A stretch of DNA of 64,000 bases, taken from contig CAJWQX010000004.1 in the NCBI GenBank assembly GCA_913045265.1, positions 1-64,000 on the forward strand, written 5' to 3'. Shown here piece after piece: positions 38,208 through 47,988 of the stretch. The DNA is from UBA11889 sp002313255. Lineage in GTDB: Bacteria; Pseudomonadota; Gammaproteobacteria; Pseudomonadales; Azotimanducaceae. Each line of letters starts with the position of its first letter. Positions within the stretch are counted from its first letter, which is position 1. The position numbers and the translations under genes are program-made. The notes under the pieces are model-generated. The model saw only the letters and a list, made by a program, of their open reading frames with translations, did no database searches and was not told the DNA's origin.

Positions 38208-39623
38208 TTAACAAGACTCCATGCCAGCCGAGACGAGACTTACGTTTCCCGCCCCTTGAACAATTACCACATCACCCTCGTTCGCGAGTTTCTTTACCAT
38301 CTCACGCGCTTCGTTGGGATCCGATACAACTATCGGATTGACGCCGCCCCTTTGCCGTATTCCGGCCGCTAAACTTTTGCTGTCGGCTCCAGGTATCGCC
38401 TGCTCTCCTGCTGAGTAAATCTCGACCAATATGAGTGCATCAACCTCAGAAAGAACCCGGACAAAGTCGTCGTATAGATCGCGCGTTCGCGTATATCGAT
38501 GCGGCTGATAGACCATGAGCAACCGTCTCGATGGCCAGACCAGACGTGCGGTATCCAGCACGTTCTTAACCTCTGTGGGATGATGACCGTAGTCGTCGAC
38601 TAGGGTTAGGTGTTTTTCTCGAACCGTTATTTCCCGTGTTTCAAAACGTCGACCCACACCGCTGAAATTCTTTAGGCCCTGCCGTATCGCCTCGTCGGCG
38701 ATGGATTCTTCCGTGGCAACAGCGATCGCCGCGACTGCGTTTCTAACGTTGTGGAACCCCGGCAACGGAAGTTCCACGTTTAATTCACTACGTTCCTCGG
38801 GACGTTCGACCGTAAACCGCCATACGCTTTCTTCGTATTCTATGTCTCTCGCGCGAAAATTGGCTTCGGCGGAAAGGCCATATGTGTATACCGGTCTCGC
38901 CAACTCTGGCATTAGTGAACACGCGGGCTTGTCGTCTAAGCATAGAAAGACATGGCCATAAAATGGCAATCGATGGACAAATTGGATAAACGTTTGTTTT
39001 AGTTTTTCAAAATCATGGTCGTAGGCTGAAAGATGGTCTTGATCGACATTCGTGATTACGGCAACCATGGGTTGAAGAAACAGGAAGGAAGCGTCGCTTT
39101 CATCCGCCTCGGCAATTAAATACTTTCCATCACCAAGCTTTGCATTTCGTCCTTCGCTTTTCAGCAAGCCTCCGACGACAAAAGTCGGATCCAGGCCAGC
39201 CGCCTGGAAAATACTGGTGATAAGCCCTGTCGTAGTAGTTTTGCCATGCGTACCAGCAACAGCAATACCACGTCGATAGCGCATCAATTCGCCCAACATT
39301 TCGGCCCTAGCAACGACAGGAATTCTCTGCCGACGAGCTTCAACGATTTCTGGGTTATCGGTATCGACCGCACTCGACACAACCACCACGTCGGAACCAA
39401 CAACGTTGTGCGCTTCATGCCCGACAGAAACTTGCGCACCTAGTTCTGCAAGGCGACGGACGACACTAGAATCGGCGATGTCTGATCCTGTCACAGAGTA
39501 ACCTTGGTGCAGGAGCACCTCTGCGATACCACACATACCTGAACCACCCACTCCAACAAAGTGAATGCGGTTAACGCGACCCATATCGGGTACGTCGGGA
39601 GACTTTTCAACCAACGGTCTCAA
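38208..39623 (-). CDS. murC: UDP-N-acetylmuramate--L-alanine ligase MurC
   Basis: A 471-residue Mur ligase with the dinucleotide-like start RIHFVGVGGSGMCGIAEVL, the ATP loop GTHGKTTT at residues 124-131, and DDYGHHPTEV near 342. It adds the first amino acid of the peptide stem. The frame starts at a TTG that overlaps the ftsW stop (TTGA); an ATG 13 codons in is the alternative. It is not fused to Ddl. murG, normally between ftsW and murC, is missing. Confidence 0.96.
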   Translation of the reverse strand: MRPLVEKSPDVPDMGRVNRIHFVGVGGSGMCGIAEVLLHQGYSVTGSDIADSSVVRRLAELGAQVSVGHEAHNVVGSDVVVVSSAVDTDNPEIVEARRQRIPVVARAEMLGELMRYRRGIAVAGTHGKTTTTGLITSIFQAAGLDPTFVVGGLLKSEGRNAKLGDGKYLIAEADESDASFLFLQPMVAVITNVDQDHLSAYDHDFEKLKQTFIQFVHRLPFYGHVFLCLDDKPACSLMPELARPVYTYGLSAEANFRARDIEYEESVWRFTVERPEERSELNVELPLPGFHNVRNAVAAIAVATEESIADEAIRQGLKNFSGVGRRFETREITVREKHLTLVDDYGHHPTEVKNVLDTARLVWPSRRLLMVYQPHRYTRTRDLYDDFVRVLSEVDALILVEIYSAGEQAIPGADSKSLAAGIRQRGGVNPIVVSDPNEAREMVKKLANEGDVVIVQGAGNVSLVSAGMESC

Positions 39624-40732
39624 GATGCGCGACCTTGCTTAGTTTTCGTCGAAACTTCAAAACTCGCGCGCTGGATTAATCCCATCAACATTGCACAGAC
39701 AAGAAGACTGTTTCCCCCATAACTTATGAACGGCAAAGTTAAGCCCTTCGTGGGAAGAACGCCGGTATTTACTCCAACATTAATGAGTACCTGAGCTCCT
39801 ATTAAGAGACCGGCACCGTATGCCAAATAACCGGCGAATGAACGATCAACATCAATGGCCTTTCGGGCAATCCTAAAGCCGCGTAATACGATAAAACCCA
39901 AAAGGCTTATTACAAAAACTGCACCAACAAGGCCAAGTTCCTCCGCAATAACGGCAAAAATAAAATCGTTATGCGCCTCGGGTAGATAAAAGAGCTTCTG
40001 GATCCCATCGCCTAGGCCAATGCCTGTTATTTCTCCACGACCAAACGCTATCAACGCTTGCGTGAGTTGATAACCACCACTAGATGCTGAAGCCCAGGGA
40101 TCAAGAAACGTTGCGAGACGTTCAGTCCTTTCTGGGCTGATTAAGATAAGTAAGAAGAGTCCGCCACCAACAAAAACTGCTGCTAACAAAAAATGCGGCA
40201 ACCGCAGACCAGCCAGGAACGCTAAACCTGCTACCAACACCAATAGAATAACGAGAGTGCCGAAATCGGGCTCTATCAGGACTAGGAGAAAAACAGGCGT
40301 GAGCCACAGCATCGGGCGTAGGAGCTCGGTACCTCCGCGCTTTACTTTTTCACCAGAGCGAGACAGAAAACCAGCGATATAGATAAGAACCAAAAACTTA
40401 ATCCATTCGGATGCTTGGAAAGTGAAGAATCCGAAATCAATCCAACGTCTGCTGCCGTTAATCACGCTTCCTATACCCGGAATCAACACGACAACGGCCA
40501 ACAAGAGTGCTACGAACAAGCACGTTTTGTGTCCGAATTCCCATAGTTTCAAGGGCAGCGAGACCACGACCCCAAACACACATATGGATGCGAGGACGTA
40601 CGCAACATGCCTAACTCCATACGAGATACCTGCGACGTCGAACGCCGATGACGCCGAAGCGACCATAATCACGCCGATCACCAATGCTATGAGCCAAGCG
40701 ATCACGAGGGATATATCGAAATTCGCAGTCAC
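39620..40732 (-). CDS. ftsW: Septal peptidoglycan glycosyltransferase FtsW
   Basis: A 370-residue SEDS protein with ten membrane helices. Typical blocks are NGSRRWIDFGFFTFQASEWIK near residue 105, the PEAHNDFIFAVIAEELGLVGA block near 258, and GLTLPFISYGGNSL near 327. It polymerises septal glycan together with FtsI. The start is taken as a GTG that overlaps the murD stop (GTGA) and follows GGAAGG by eight bases; an upstream ATG would add 26 residues lying inside murD. Confidence 0.95.
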   Translation of the reverse strand: MTANFDISLVIAWLIALVIGVIMVASASSAFDVAGISYGVRHVAYVLASICVFGVVVSLPLKLWEFGHKTCLFVALLLAVVVLIPGIGSVINGSRRWIDFGFFTFQASEWIKFLVLIYIAGFLSRSGEKVKRGGTELLRPMLWLTPVFLLVLIEPDFGTLVILLVLVAGLAFLAGLRLPHFLLAAVFVGGGLFLLILISPERTERLATFLDPWASASSGGYQLTQALIAFGRGEITGIGLGDGIQKLFYLPEAHNDFIFAVIAEELGLVGAVFVISLLGFIVLRGFRIARKAIDVDRSFAGYLAYGAGLLIGAQVLINVGVNTGVLPTKGLTLPFISYGGNSLLVCAMLMGLIQRASFEVSTKTKQGRAS

Positions 40733-42039
40733 TTGGACATGCCTTCCACAATACGAGTAAAAGCCTGTCCACGAACTACGAAGTTCTCGAACATGTCGAA
40801 ACTCGCGCACGCGGGCGAGAACAGAACTACATCGCCAGGAAGCGCGTCCATTCGTGCCTTCATCACCGCGTCGTCAAGGTCAGAAGCAAAGGCTACGGGC
40901 GTGCCCGGAATGTTCGCTGCGATAAGTCTCGCATCTCGACCAATCAATACCACGCTTCGAACATGGCCAGGGATAGCCCGTCCCAACACGGCGAAATCTG
41001 CGCCCTTGCCCATCCCCCCCGCGATCAGGACGATTCTTCGAGATGACGGTTGTTTAATTACACCTTGAATTGCGGCAATGCAGGATCCCAAGTTGGTAGC
41101 TTTCGAGTCATCCACATACGTGACATCATCAATACTGCCTATGATTTGGGCTCGGTGTGGTAAGCCCTCGAAGGACTCCAAAACGTGTCTGATATTGTCG
41201 AAGCTAGCCTCGAAGCTATGTGCAATGGCCGCAGCCGCAACGACATTAAACCGATTGTGATCACCCGTAAGTTTAATCGCGTCGCTAGCCACAAACCTTC
41301 CGTCAATAACTACTCCTTTTTCGATTACACGCCATCGTTCATCTTTATTGACGGCAACGGATGGCACATTATCCGGCGGTCGAGAAAGGGGATCGTCGCC
41401 GTTATAAACTGCAAATCCGCAATCTCTGTAAATCCTTCGTTTAACCGCCGCGTATGAATCGAGCGACTCATGGCGGTCCAGGTGGTCGTTACTTATATTA
41501 ATGATCGAGGCGACGTCTAATCTTTTTGCTTCCATTCGTTCCAGTTGAAAGCTCGATAACTCAAGAACGTAACCTGCAAAACCATCGTTAAGTAGATCCA
41601 AGGCCGGAGGGCCTAGATTTCCCCCGCTGCCGAATGCTTGGTCCTCCAGCATTGCGCCTACTAGTGTCGTTACTGTGCTCTTTCCGTTGGTACCCGTAAT
41701 TCCGATCACTGGGCCGTCTGCCGCATCCATGAACAAGTCCACGTCACTAACAAGTTTGATTCCCGTAGAAAGAGCTTTTCGCACCAAGCAATGACTAAGA
41801 GGCAGCCCGGGGCTCACGATCATGGTCGAAACCGAATCGATCGCGCGATCAATGTCACTTGGCCTTATCAACGATACTTGAGGAAAGTTTTGATAAAACG
41901 TTCTTGAATTGGGGATTGGGCTTTGGTCGGTGTCGAATCGGGTATCGCAGACGATGAGGTCTCGTTTTCCGTGAAGATACCTAAGGCACGACATACCGCT
42001 GACGCCAGCACCCAGTATCAGCGTGCCGTTTAGTGTCAT
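40729..42039 (-). CDS. murD: UDP-N-acetylmuramoyl-L-alanine--D-glutamate ligase MurD
   Basis: A 436-residue Mur ligase with the N-terminal GAGVSGMS motif near residue 10, the ATP loop GTNGKST at 116-122, the block NISNDHLDRHESLD near residue 185 and the C-terminal FSPACASFDMFENF. It adds D-glutamate to UDP-MurNAc-L-Ala. The ATG overlaps the mraY stop (ATGA); the longer frame is not supported. Confidence 0.96.
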   Translation of the reverse strand: MTLNGTLILGAGVSGMSCLRYLHGKRDLIVCDTRFDTDQSPIPNSRTFYQNFPQVSLIRPSDIDRAIDSVSTMIVSPGLPLSHCLVRKALSTGIKLVSDVDLFMDAADGPVIGITGTNGKSTVTTLVGAMLEDQAFGSGGNLGPPALDLLNDGFAGYVLELSSFQLERMEAKRLDVASIINISNDHLDRHESLDSYAAVKRRIYRDCGFAVYNGDDPLSRPPDNVPSVAVNKDERWRVIEKGVVIDGRFVASDAIKLTGDHNRFNVVAAAAIAHSFEASFDNIRHVLESFEGLPHRAQIIGSIDDVTYVDDSKATNLGSCIAAIQGVIKQPSSRRIVLIAGGMGKGADFAVLGRAIPGHVRSVVLIGRDARLIAANIPGTPVAFASDLDDAVMKARMDALPGDVVLFSPACASFDMFENFVVRGQAFTRIVEGMSK

Positions 42040-43124
42040 CGCAGTTTCAACGTAGACAAACCAAACATCACGAGCATCAGCGTAATAATCCAAAATCGGA
42101 CGGTTATTTTGGGTTCAGGCCACCCCTTCAATTCGAAATGGTGGTGGATAGGAGCCATCCTAAAAACGCGCCTGCCAGTAAGCTTAAAACTAGATACTTG
42201 AACGATCACAGAAAAAGCCTCCAGAACGAATAAGCCCCCCATGATCAAGAGGACGATCTCGTGTCTAACCATTACCCCTACTGCACCCAGAGCCGACCCG
42301 AGTGCAAGCGATCCCGTGTCCCCCATAAAGACCTGCGCGGGATAAGCGTTGAACCAAAGAAAACCGAGGCCAGCCCCTATTAACGCTCCGCAGAATACCG
42401 AGAGCTCACCAGCGCCCTCGACGTACGGAATTTGCAGGTACGTCGCGAATTCAACGTTGCCGACAAGATAAGCGATGAGGCCCAACGCCGCGCCGACAAT
42501 AACCGTGGGTAAAACTGCCAGCCCGTCCAGCCCATCTGTCAGATTTACCGCGTTACTCATGCCCACAATTATTAGGTATGCCAAAAAGACGAATCCGAAA
42601 GCTCCAAGAGGGATCGATATTGCTTTGAAGAAAGGCACAATTAGAGTGGTGTCGGCCGACGACGAGGCGGTGTTGTATAGAGCAACCGCAGCTCCAATAC
42701 CAAACACCGATTGAAACAAATACTTCCAACCCGCAGAAAGCCCGTGGGAGGAGCTTGACCGCGAAATCTTTAAGAAATCGTCAATCCATCCAATAGCGCC
42801 GAAGGAGAGAGTGATGCACAGAACAATGCGTATATATCGGCTACCAAGATCTCCCCACAATATCGTGGTCACCAAAATCACTACAAGAATCAGTACTCCG
42901 CCCATCGTTGGCGTACCGGCTTTGCTTTGATGTGACCTCGGCCCATCTTCGCGAACGACTTCGCCAATTTGATGAGTTGAGAGCTTGCGAATAAGAACCG
43001 GGCCTAGGCTTAGAGACAAGAACATGGCGGTGCCTGCGCTTACCATCGTCCTGAAGGTCAAGTACTGAAATACTCCAAAGGCGGCTACAAACTGCGATAA
43101 ATAGTCGGTCAACCAAAGGAACAT
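42036..43124 (-). CDS. mraY: Phospho-N-acetylmuramoyl-pentapeptide transferase MraY
   Basis: A 362-residue protein with ten membrane helices and the family's catalytic loops: SKAGTPTMGG, NLTDGLDGLAVLP (the Asp-rich site), FMGDTGSLALG and MAPIHHHFEL. It makes lipid I on the inner membrane. Its ATG shares one base with the TAA of murE (TAATG), leaving no room for murF, which normally lies between them. Confidence 0.97.
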   Translation of the reverse strand: MFLWLTDYLSQFVAAFGVFQYLTFRTMVSAGTAMFLSLSLGPVLIRKLSTHQIGEVVREDGPRSHQSKAGTPTMGGVLILVVILVTTILWGDLGSRYIRIVLCITLSFGAIGWIDDFLKISRSSSSHGLSAGWKYLFQSVFGIGAAVALYNTASSSADTTLIVPFFKAISIPLGAFGFVFLAYLIIVGMSNAVNLTDGLDGLAVLPTVIVGAALGLIAYLVGNVEFATYLQIPYVEGAGELSVFCGALIGAGLGFLWFNAYPAQVFMGDTGSLALGSALGAVGVMVRHEIVLLIMGGLFVLEAFSVIVQVSSFKLTGRRVFRMAPIHHHFELKGWPEPKITVRFWIITLMLVMFGLSTLKLR

Positions 43125-44554
43125 TAGTCTGTTAATCCGAGTAGGTTCTTAACGAAATCTCGATCATCAAATACGTTCTTCTCGCCCTTGATTTCCTGCG
43201 TGTTCTCGTGACCTTTACCTGCAATCAACACGACATCATCGGAAGACGCAGCGCGCAGGGCTTCGCGAACTGCCGTGGCCCGGTCGGGAATCAAGCGATA
43301 CGCATTCCAGTTTCCAAATCCATCCACAATTTGCTTATTGATGAAGTCGACTTTTTCTGAACGCGGATTATCCGCGGTGACGATCGCCATATCCGCCTGG
43401 CCCGCTACGACCGCTCCCATCATCGATCGCTTACCTTGATCACGATCTCCACCGCAACCAAATACACATATTAAGCGTCCACCCATGTGGGTTCGGATTG
43501 CTGACAGGGCTAGTCTCAGTGCTTCTGGCGTGTGCGCGTAATCAACCACGACTGCTGGCTTGCCATAGATTCGATACGTCTCCATACGGCCAGGAATATA
43601 AGGAAGACGCTGAAGCAAAGCAGTGATTTCGCTTAGCGCGTACCCCCGATGCAGAGCAACCCCTACAGCGGCGGCAACGTTTGCAACGGAAAAGTCTCCA
43701 AACAGCGGCAGATCAAAGTCGGATTCACCCCACTTCGTATGCCATTTTCCGACGACGCCATCTCGCGTGTACTTGTCCACAACCCAACTAACGTCAGCTT
43801 CTTTAGTTGTACCGTACGTAACACAAGTCAAATCGCGAGCCCGCAATTGGGACACGAGTTCTCGACCAAACGGTTCATCGGTATTTATCACGGCAGCCGT
43901 CAAGCTGCCAAATTCAAACAACTTTCGCTTCGCCACAGCGTATTCGTCCATGCCGCCGTGGTAATCAATATGGTCTCGGCTAAGATTCGAGAAAACGGCC
44001 ACATCGAACGACACGTCGGCAACTCGGTTTTGTTCTAGCGCATGCGAACTTACTTCCATAGCGACGGACCGTTGCTTCATCAAACAAAGGCACCGCAACC
44101 TTTGCTGTACCGTTACGGCATTCTCTGTCGTTAGATGCGACGGGCGGAGGTTCCCGATAACTCCCCACCCAATTGTTCCCATAAATCCCGTCCGCTCCAT
44201 TAAAGCGGCACAATGGTGCGCAATCGATGTCTTACCGTTGGTGCCTGTAACGCCGATGCAAAACAAGCTTTCACTAGGTTCGTTACAGAATCGACCTGCA
44301 ATTGCGCTCAACTGCACGGCCAAATTTGGATCGACGACAATCGGAACGTCAAACGACCCGGCGATTTGACGTTCAGCGCAGACCGCGGCCGCACCACGCC
44401 GAAGGGCCTCATCGACGAAATCGTGACCATCGAACTTGCGACCTTGGAGAGCAAAGAACAAATCTCCAGGTGTTACTGCACGCGAATCGATGCAAATTCC
44501 ATCCACTTTTATGGGATCGACATCAGTGCGGTCGAGTAGCTCGTCAAGCCGCAT
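43124..44554 (-). CDS. murE: UDP-MurNAc-L-Ala-D-Glu:meso-diaminopimelate ligase MurE
   Basis: A 476-residue Mur ligase: ATP loop GTNGKTS at residues 104-110, the carbamylated-lysine region SMEVSSHALEQNRV-like (here VAMEVSSHALEQNRV), and the DNPR motif in TADNPRSEKVDFI, which selects meso-diaminopimelate. It is of single-enzyme size, so it is not a MurE-MurF fusion. The ATG at 44554 follows GAGGG by eight bases and overlaps the ftsI end by 11 bases; a GTG 15 bases earlier is possible. Confidence 0.96.
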   Translation of the reverse strand: MRLDELLDRTDVDPIKVDGICIDSRAVTPGDLFFALQGRKFDGHDFVDEALRRGAAAVCAERQIAGSFDVPIVVDPNLAVQLSAIAGRFCNEPSESLFCIGVTGTNGKTSIAHHCAALMERTGFMGTIGWGVIGNLRPSHLTTENAVTVQQRLRCLCLMKQRSVAMEVSSHALEQNRVADVSFDVAVFSNLSRDHIDYHGGMDEYAVAKRKLFEFGSLTAAVINTDEPFGRELVSQLRARDLTCVTYGTTKEADVSWVVDKYTRDGVVGKWHTKWGESDFDLPLFGDFSVANVAAAVGVALHRGYALSEITALLQRLPYIPGRMETYRIYGKPAVVVDYAHTPEALRLALSAIRTHMGGRLICVFGCGGDRDQGKRSMMGAVVAGQADMAIVTADNPRSEKVDFINKQIVDGFGNWNAYRLIPDRATAVREALRAASSDDVVLIAGKGHENTQEIKGEKNVFDDRDFVKNLLGLTD

Positions 44555-46238
44555 GATCAAAACCCTCACGCGCGTTTTCTCGGTCCGTCACTACTAGGTT
44601 TTTGGGGGCAACGCCTAATATCCGTAAGGATCTGGCCAAAATGCGTGAGAAGACCGGAGCCGCGACTTCCCCACCCCCCACATGTTCCCCTAGTGGTTCA
44701 TTAATTATTACTACAATAACGACCTGGGGATCACGAGACGGCGCAATACCAGCGAACAGGGCAACGTGACGCGTGTCGTCATAAGTCCCCGATGTAACCT
44801 TTCGCGATGTCCCTGTCTTTCCGGCGACTGCGAAACCAGGAACTCGAGCCTTCGGTGCCGTTCCTTTTGAACTGGCAACACCCTCCATCATGCGGAGTAA
44901 AGATGCGACGTCACTTTCTTCGAAGACCCGCTCCTCAGATGCCCGTGGTAATCCTCGTATCAAGTTCACCTGGCGCCTAACGCCCCCCGACGCTATCGTC
45001 AGATAACTTTGTGCGAGCTGCATTGCGGAAGCCGTGACGCCATAACCGTATGCCAACGATGCACGTACGATTGGATTGTCGATATCCCTGTCAGTAAGTA
45101 GCCCTGACACCTCACCCGGCAGTCCCGTCGCTGGAATGGAACCGAGACCGGATCGATGAAAAACGTCATACAGATGAGACCCCTCAAGCCCGAGCGCTAT
45201 TTTCGCGACGCCTACCTGGCTAGACCTGGCGAGAACTTCCGCTAAGGTGAGTCGACCGCGATTGACCGGATCTTCTATGAGTTTTCGACCCACCGTCAGG
45301 TAGCCTGGAGTCGTGTCAATTATTGTGTCGGCCCGATACGTCCCGGTCTCCAGTGCCGCCAAGATAGCGAACGGCTTGGCCGTAGATCCTGGCTCATAAA
45401 GATCCGTGATCGCGCGATTGCGCATGCCGTCGAAATCGCGAGCACCAACTCGGTTGGGGTTGTAGGAAGGTTGGTTAACAAGCGCAAGTACATCTCCAGT
45501 CGTAACATCCAGTGTTACGACAGACCCGGACCGTGCTCCACTGTGTTCAACGGCCGATTTAAGTTCCCGGTACGCTAGAAATTGAAGACGAAGGTCAATA
45601 CTGAGCTCAACGTCGTCCCCGAAATCAGGAGCATCGTAAAAATCAAGATCTCTTACCCGTTGTCCGCGTCGATCCGTAAGGACTCGTTTAGAACCGGGCA
45701 CACCTCGCAGAACGTGGTCCATCGAGAGCTCGATACCTTCTTGGCCCACGTCATCGATATCGGTTCTGCCTACGACATGAGCCGATATTTCGCCAGACGG
45801 GTAAAACCGCCGATACTCGCGCTTAAACCGAATCCCTGGTATTTCCAGTGAACGCAGAGATCTCGCGATCGCGGGACTGACGCGACGAGCCAGGTAAACA
45901 AATTGGGTGTGCTTACTTCGCTCAAGTCGTTTCATCAGCCCATCAACGGGCCGATCGAGGAGTTCTGCGACGAGGACCAATTCGCCAGCGTCCAGTCTAT
46001 CCACACTTGGATCCGTCCATACGGATACAACGGGTGTGCTCACGGCCATCGGGTCGCCATTGCGATCAGAAATAACACCGCGGTGGGCGCGAATCTCTGC
46101 GTTGTGGATAGCTCGCGCCTTCCCTTGATTCTGTAAAAACTCGCGTTCGGTCACGGCCAAATAACCAGAACGACCGACCAATCCCAACAACGCAAGTGTA
46201 AATAACCCGGTCAGCACAAAATGACGCGGACGGTTCAT
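44544..46238 (-). CDS. ftsI: Septal transpeptidase FtsI (PBP3)
   Basis: A 564-residue class B penicillin-binding protein with an N-terminal membrane helix (about residues 8-25), a pedestal domain and the transpeptidase domain. The nucleophile is Ser285 in STAK and the KTG motif is at 474-476. The middle SxN motif reads SSQ (339-341) instead of the usual SSN. It crosslinks septal wall with FtsW. The start overlaps the ftsL stop (ATGA). Confidence 0.97.
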   Translation of the reverse strand: MNRPRHFVLTGLFTLALLGLVGRSGYLAVTEREFLQNQGKARAIHNAEIRAHRGVISDRNGDPMAVSTPVVSVWTDPSVDRLDAGELVLVAELLDRPVDGLMKRLERSKHTQFVYLARRVSPAIARSLRSLEIPGIRFKREYRRFYPSGEISAHVVGRTDIDDVGQEGIELSMDHVLRGVPGSKRVLTDRRGQRVRDLDFYDAPDFGDDVELSIDLRLQFLAYRELKSAVEHSGARSGSVVTLDVTTGDVLALVNQPSYNPNRVGARDFDGMRNRAITDLYEPGSTAKPFAILAALETGTYRADTIIDTTPGYLTVGRKLIEDPVNRGRLTLAEVLARSSQVGVAKIALGLEGSHLYDVFHRSGLGSIPATGLPGEVSGLLTDRDIDNPIVRASLAYGYGVTASAMQLAQSYLTIASGGVRRQVNLIRGLPRASEERVFEESDVASLLRMMEGVASSKGTAPKARVPGFAVAGKTGTSRKVTSGTYDDTRHVALFAGIAPSRDPQVVIVVIINEPLGEHVGGGEVAAPVFSRILARSLRILGVAPKNLVVTDRENAREGFDHAA

Positions 46239-46570
46239 CGGATGTTCCGATCTTGTGCCAACGATTGCGCTTTCGGCTGGCGAACTACTGACGTCACCTG
46301 TTCAGGAAATCGCATATTCAGGCGTCTTTGTGCAATGCGATCGACATTTTGATAGGACAACAAAGTCCCACGCTCCAACAATAAGCGGCTGTATTCCTGC
46401 AATAAGCTGTCTTGAATTTCTTGATTGCTGGTAAGTTCGTGGAACAGTTCCCGGCGATCATCAGTCACACCAATAACCTGGACGCCGCTCACCGCAACAC
46501 CGAGTAAAGCGAGAACCCCGAAAAAGAACCAGGAAGAGTCGCGGAAACGCTTTGTTCTGGCGTTACTCAA
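46235..46570 (-). CDS. ftsL: Cell division protein FtsL
   Basis: A 111-residue bitopic protein: basic N-terminus, membrane helix at about residues 14-34, then a leucine-rich coiled coil (ELTSNQEIQDSLLQEYSRLLLERGTL) and a polar tail. It forms the FtsQLB complex. The assignment rests on topology and on its place between rsmH and ftsI. It starts at a TTG that overlaps the rsmH end by eight bases. Confidence 0.9.
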   Translation of the reverse strand: MSNARTKRFRDSSWFFFGVLALLGVAVSGVQVIGVTDDRRELFHELTSNQEIQDSLLQEYSRLLLERGTLLSYQNVDRIAQRRLNMRFPEQVTSVVRQPKAQSLAQDRNIR

Positions 46571-47471
46571 TTCGTTCTACGACCTGTAACAAAGCACCTC
46601 GAGATCGTGGATTCTTATCGGTTTCAGCCGCATCCGGACGCTTCGCTTTGACCACGTATGTGGCGCGCGCCAAGGACGTTCCGCGAACGGGTAAACGCCT
46701 AGGAAGCTCTGGACGCACAAGACTCCGAAACTTTTGGCGTACGACCGAGTGTTCTATGCTGTGAAACGTCAACACCCCGATCCGCCCTCCGGCCGCTAGG
46801 CGATGAAACCCGGCTTCAATCCCCCGTTTTAATTCGACGAGTTCATCATTAACGTGCATTCGAACGGCCTGAAACACACGAGTAGCGGAGTGCTTACGAG
46901 GATCGCGTCGTGATCCAGCGCTGTTAATGGCGGAAACCAATTCAGCTGTGGTGCTTAACGGCCTTTCATTGACGATGGACTTCGCAATCGACCGTGCATT
47001 TTTTTCGTCACCCAATTCACGCAAGACCTTTATTAAATCTGCGAGATCGACTCTATTTAGCCAGGAAGCAGCACTCTCTCCGCTGTCCGGATCCATTCGC
47101 ATATCCAGGGGACCGCTGCGCATAAAACTGAATCCACGGGCTGGGTCATCAAGCTGAGGAGACGACACGCCTATATCCATCATGAGACCGCTCAACCCAA
47201 CACACCGATTACTGGACAGTATCGAATTTATTTCGCTGAAAACCCCCCGCCTTGGATGCACGCGCGAATCCTCTCGTGACAAATCGATAGCCACACGATA
47301 AGCGTCAGGATCGCGGTCAAGCACCAACAGCGTGGCTTTAGGTGACAGTTGCCTTAGAAGGGCGCGTGCATGTCCTCCACGCCCAAAGGTGGCATCGAGG
47401 TAGGTCCCGTCCGGATCCGTCATAACTGCGTTAACCATGTCGTCCTGCAACACAGGTATGTGGTGCGTCAT
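46563..47471 (-). CDS. rsmH: 16S rRNA (cytosine(1402)-N4)-methyltransferase RsmH
   Basis: A 302-residue methyltransferase starting MTHHIPVLQDDMVNAV, with the SAM motif DATFGRGGHARALL at about residues 26-39, DIGVSSPQLDDPARGFSF near 100, LDMRMD near 121 and LTFHSIEHSVVRQKF near 247. It modifies the ribosomal P site base C1402; the partner methylase RsmI is also in the window. The ATG at 47471 fits the family start; an upstream frame adds 13 residues. Confidence 0.96.
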   Translation of the reverse strand: MTHHIPVLQDDMVNAVMTDPDGTYLDATFGRGGHARALLRQLSPKATLLVLDRDPDAYRVAIDLSREDSRVHPRRGVFSEINSILSSNRCVGLSGLMMDIGVSSPQLDDPARGFSFMRSGPLDMRMDPDSGESAASWLNRVDLADLIKVLRELGDEKNARSIAKSIVNERPLSTTAELVSAINSAGSRRDPRKHSATRVFQAVRMHVNDELVELKRGIEAGFHRLAAGGRIGVLTFHSIEHSVVRQKFRSLVRPELPRRLPVRGTSLARATYVVKAKRPDAAETDKNPRSRGALLQVVERIE

Positions 47472-47484
47472 TTTCGCGTTGTCT

Positions 47485-47943
47485 CTATACAGACAAACCA
47501 TCCAAATCACTCAAATCGCTGAAAGCGCTCTCGCGTGTTGCCTTCAGCCATTCTTCTCTTCGAGTTCTCCAGATCTGTTCATTCCATATCTCGAGTTTGT
47601 TGGTTTGGCCCATTAGTACGATTTTCTTCTCCAATTCCCCGTACTCCCGCAGCAACGGTGGAATGAGGACCCGTCCTTGAGCATCCATTTCCACGTCGGT
47701 CGCATGCCCAATTAATAGCCGTTGCAACAGTCGTGCCGAAGTACCGATATTCGAAAGTGCCTCGAGTCGAAGCTGTACTTCTTCCCAATCTCCTAGCGCA
47801 TAGAGGAGCAAGCACTGTTCGTTATTATCAATCGTTGCAACCAGGCGGTTTTCCGTGCGCTGCTCCGCTTCCTCGCGAAATCGCGTGGGCAGTGCCATCC
47901 GTCCACGCGAGTCCATTGTTACGCTTGCAATGCCTCGAAACAT
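47485..47943 (-). CDS. mraZ: Transcriptional regulator MraZ
   Basis: A 152-residue protein with two AbrB-like halves: MFRGIASVTMDSRGRMALPTRF at the start and VEMDAQGRVLIPPLLREYG near residue 85. MraZ rings bind TGGG repeats in front of their own gene and repress the dcw operon. Such repeats are present upstream. It is the first gene of the division cluster, 13 bases ahead of rsmH. Confidence 0.95.
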   Translation of the reverse strand: MFRGIASVTMDSRGRMALPTRFREEAEQRTENRLVATIDNNEQCLLLYALGDWEEVQLRLEALSNIGTSARLLQRLLIGHATDVEMDAQGRVLIPPLLREYGELEKKIVLMGQTNKLEIWNEQIWRTRREEWLKATRESAFSDLSDLDGLSV

Positions 47944-47988
47944 AAGATTTAGACCTCAGATCAAGGTACTTACCTACGACGGTAATTA

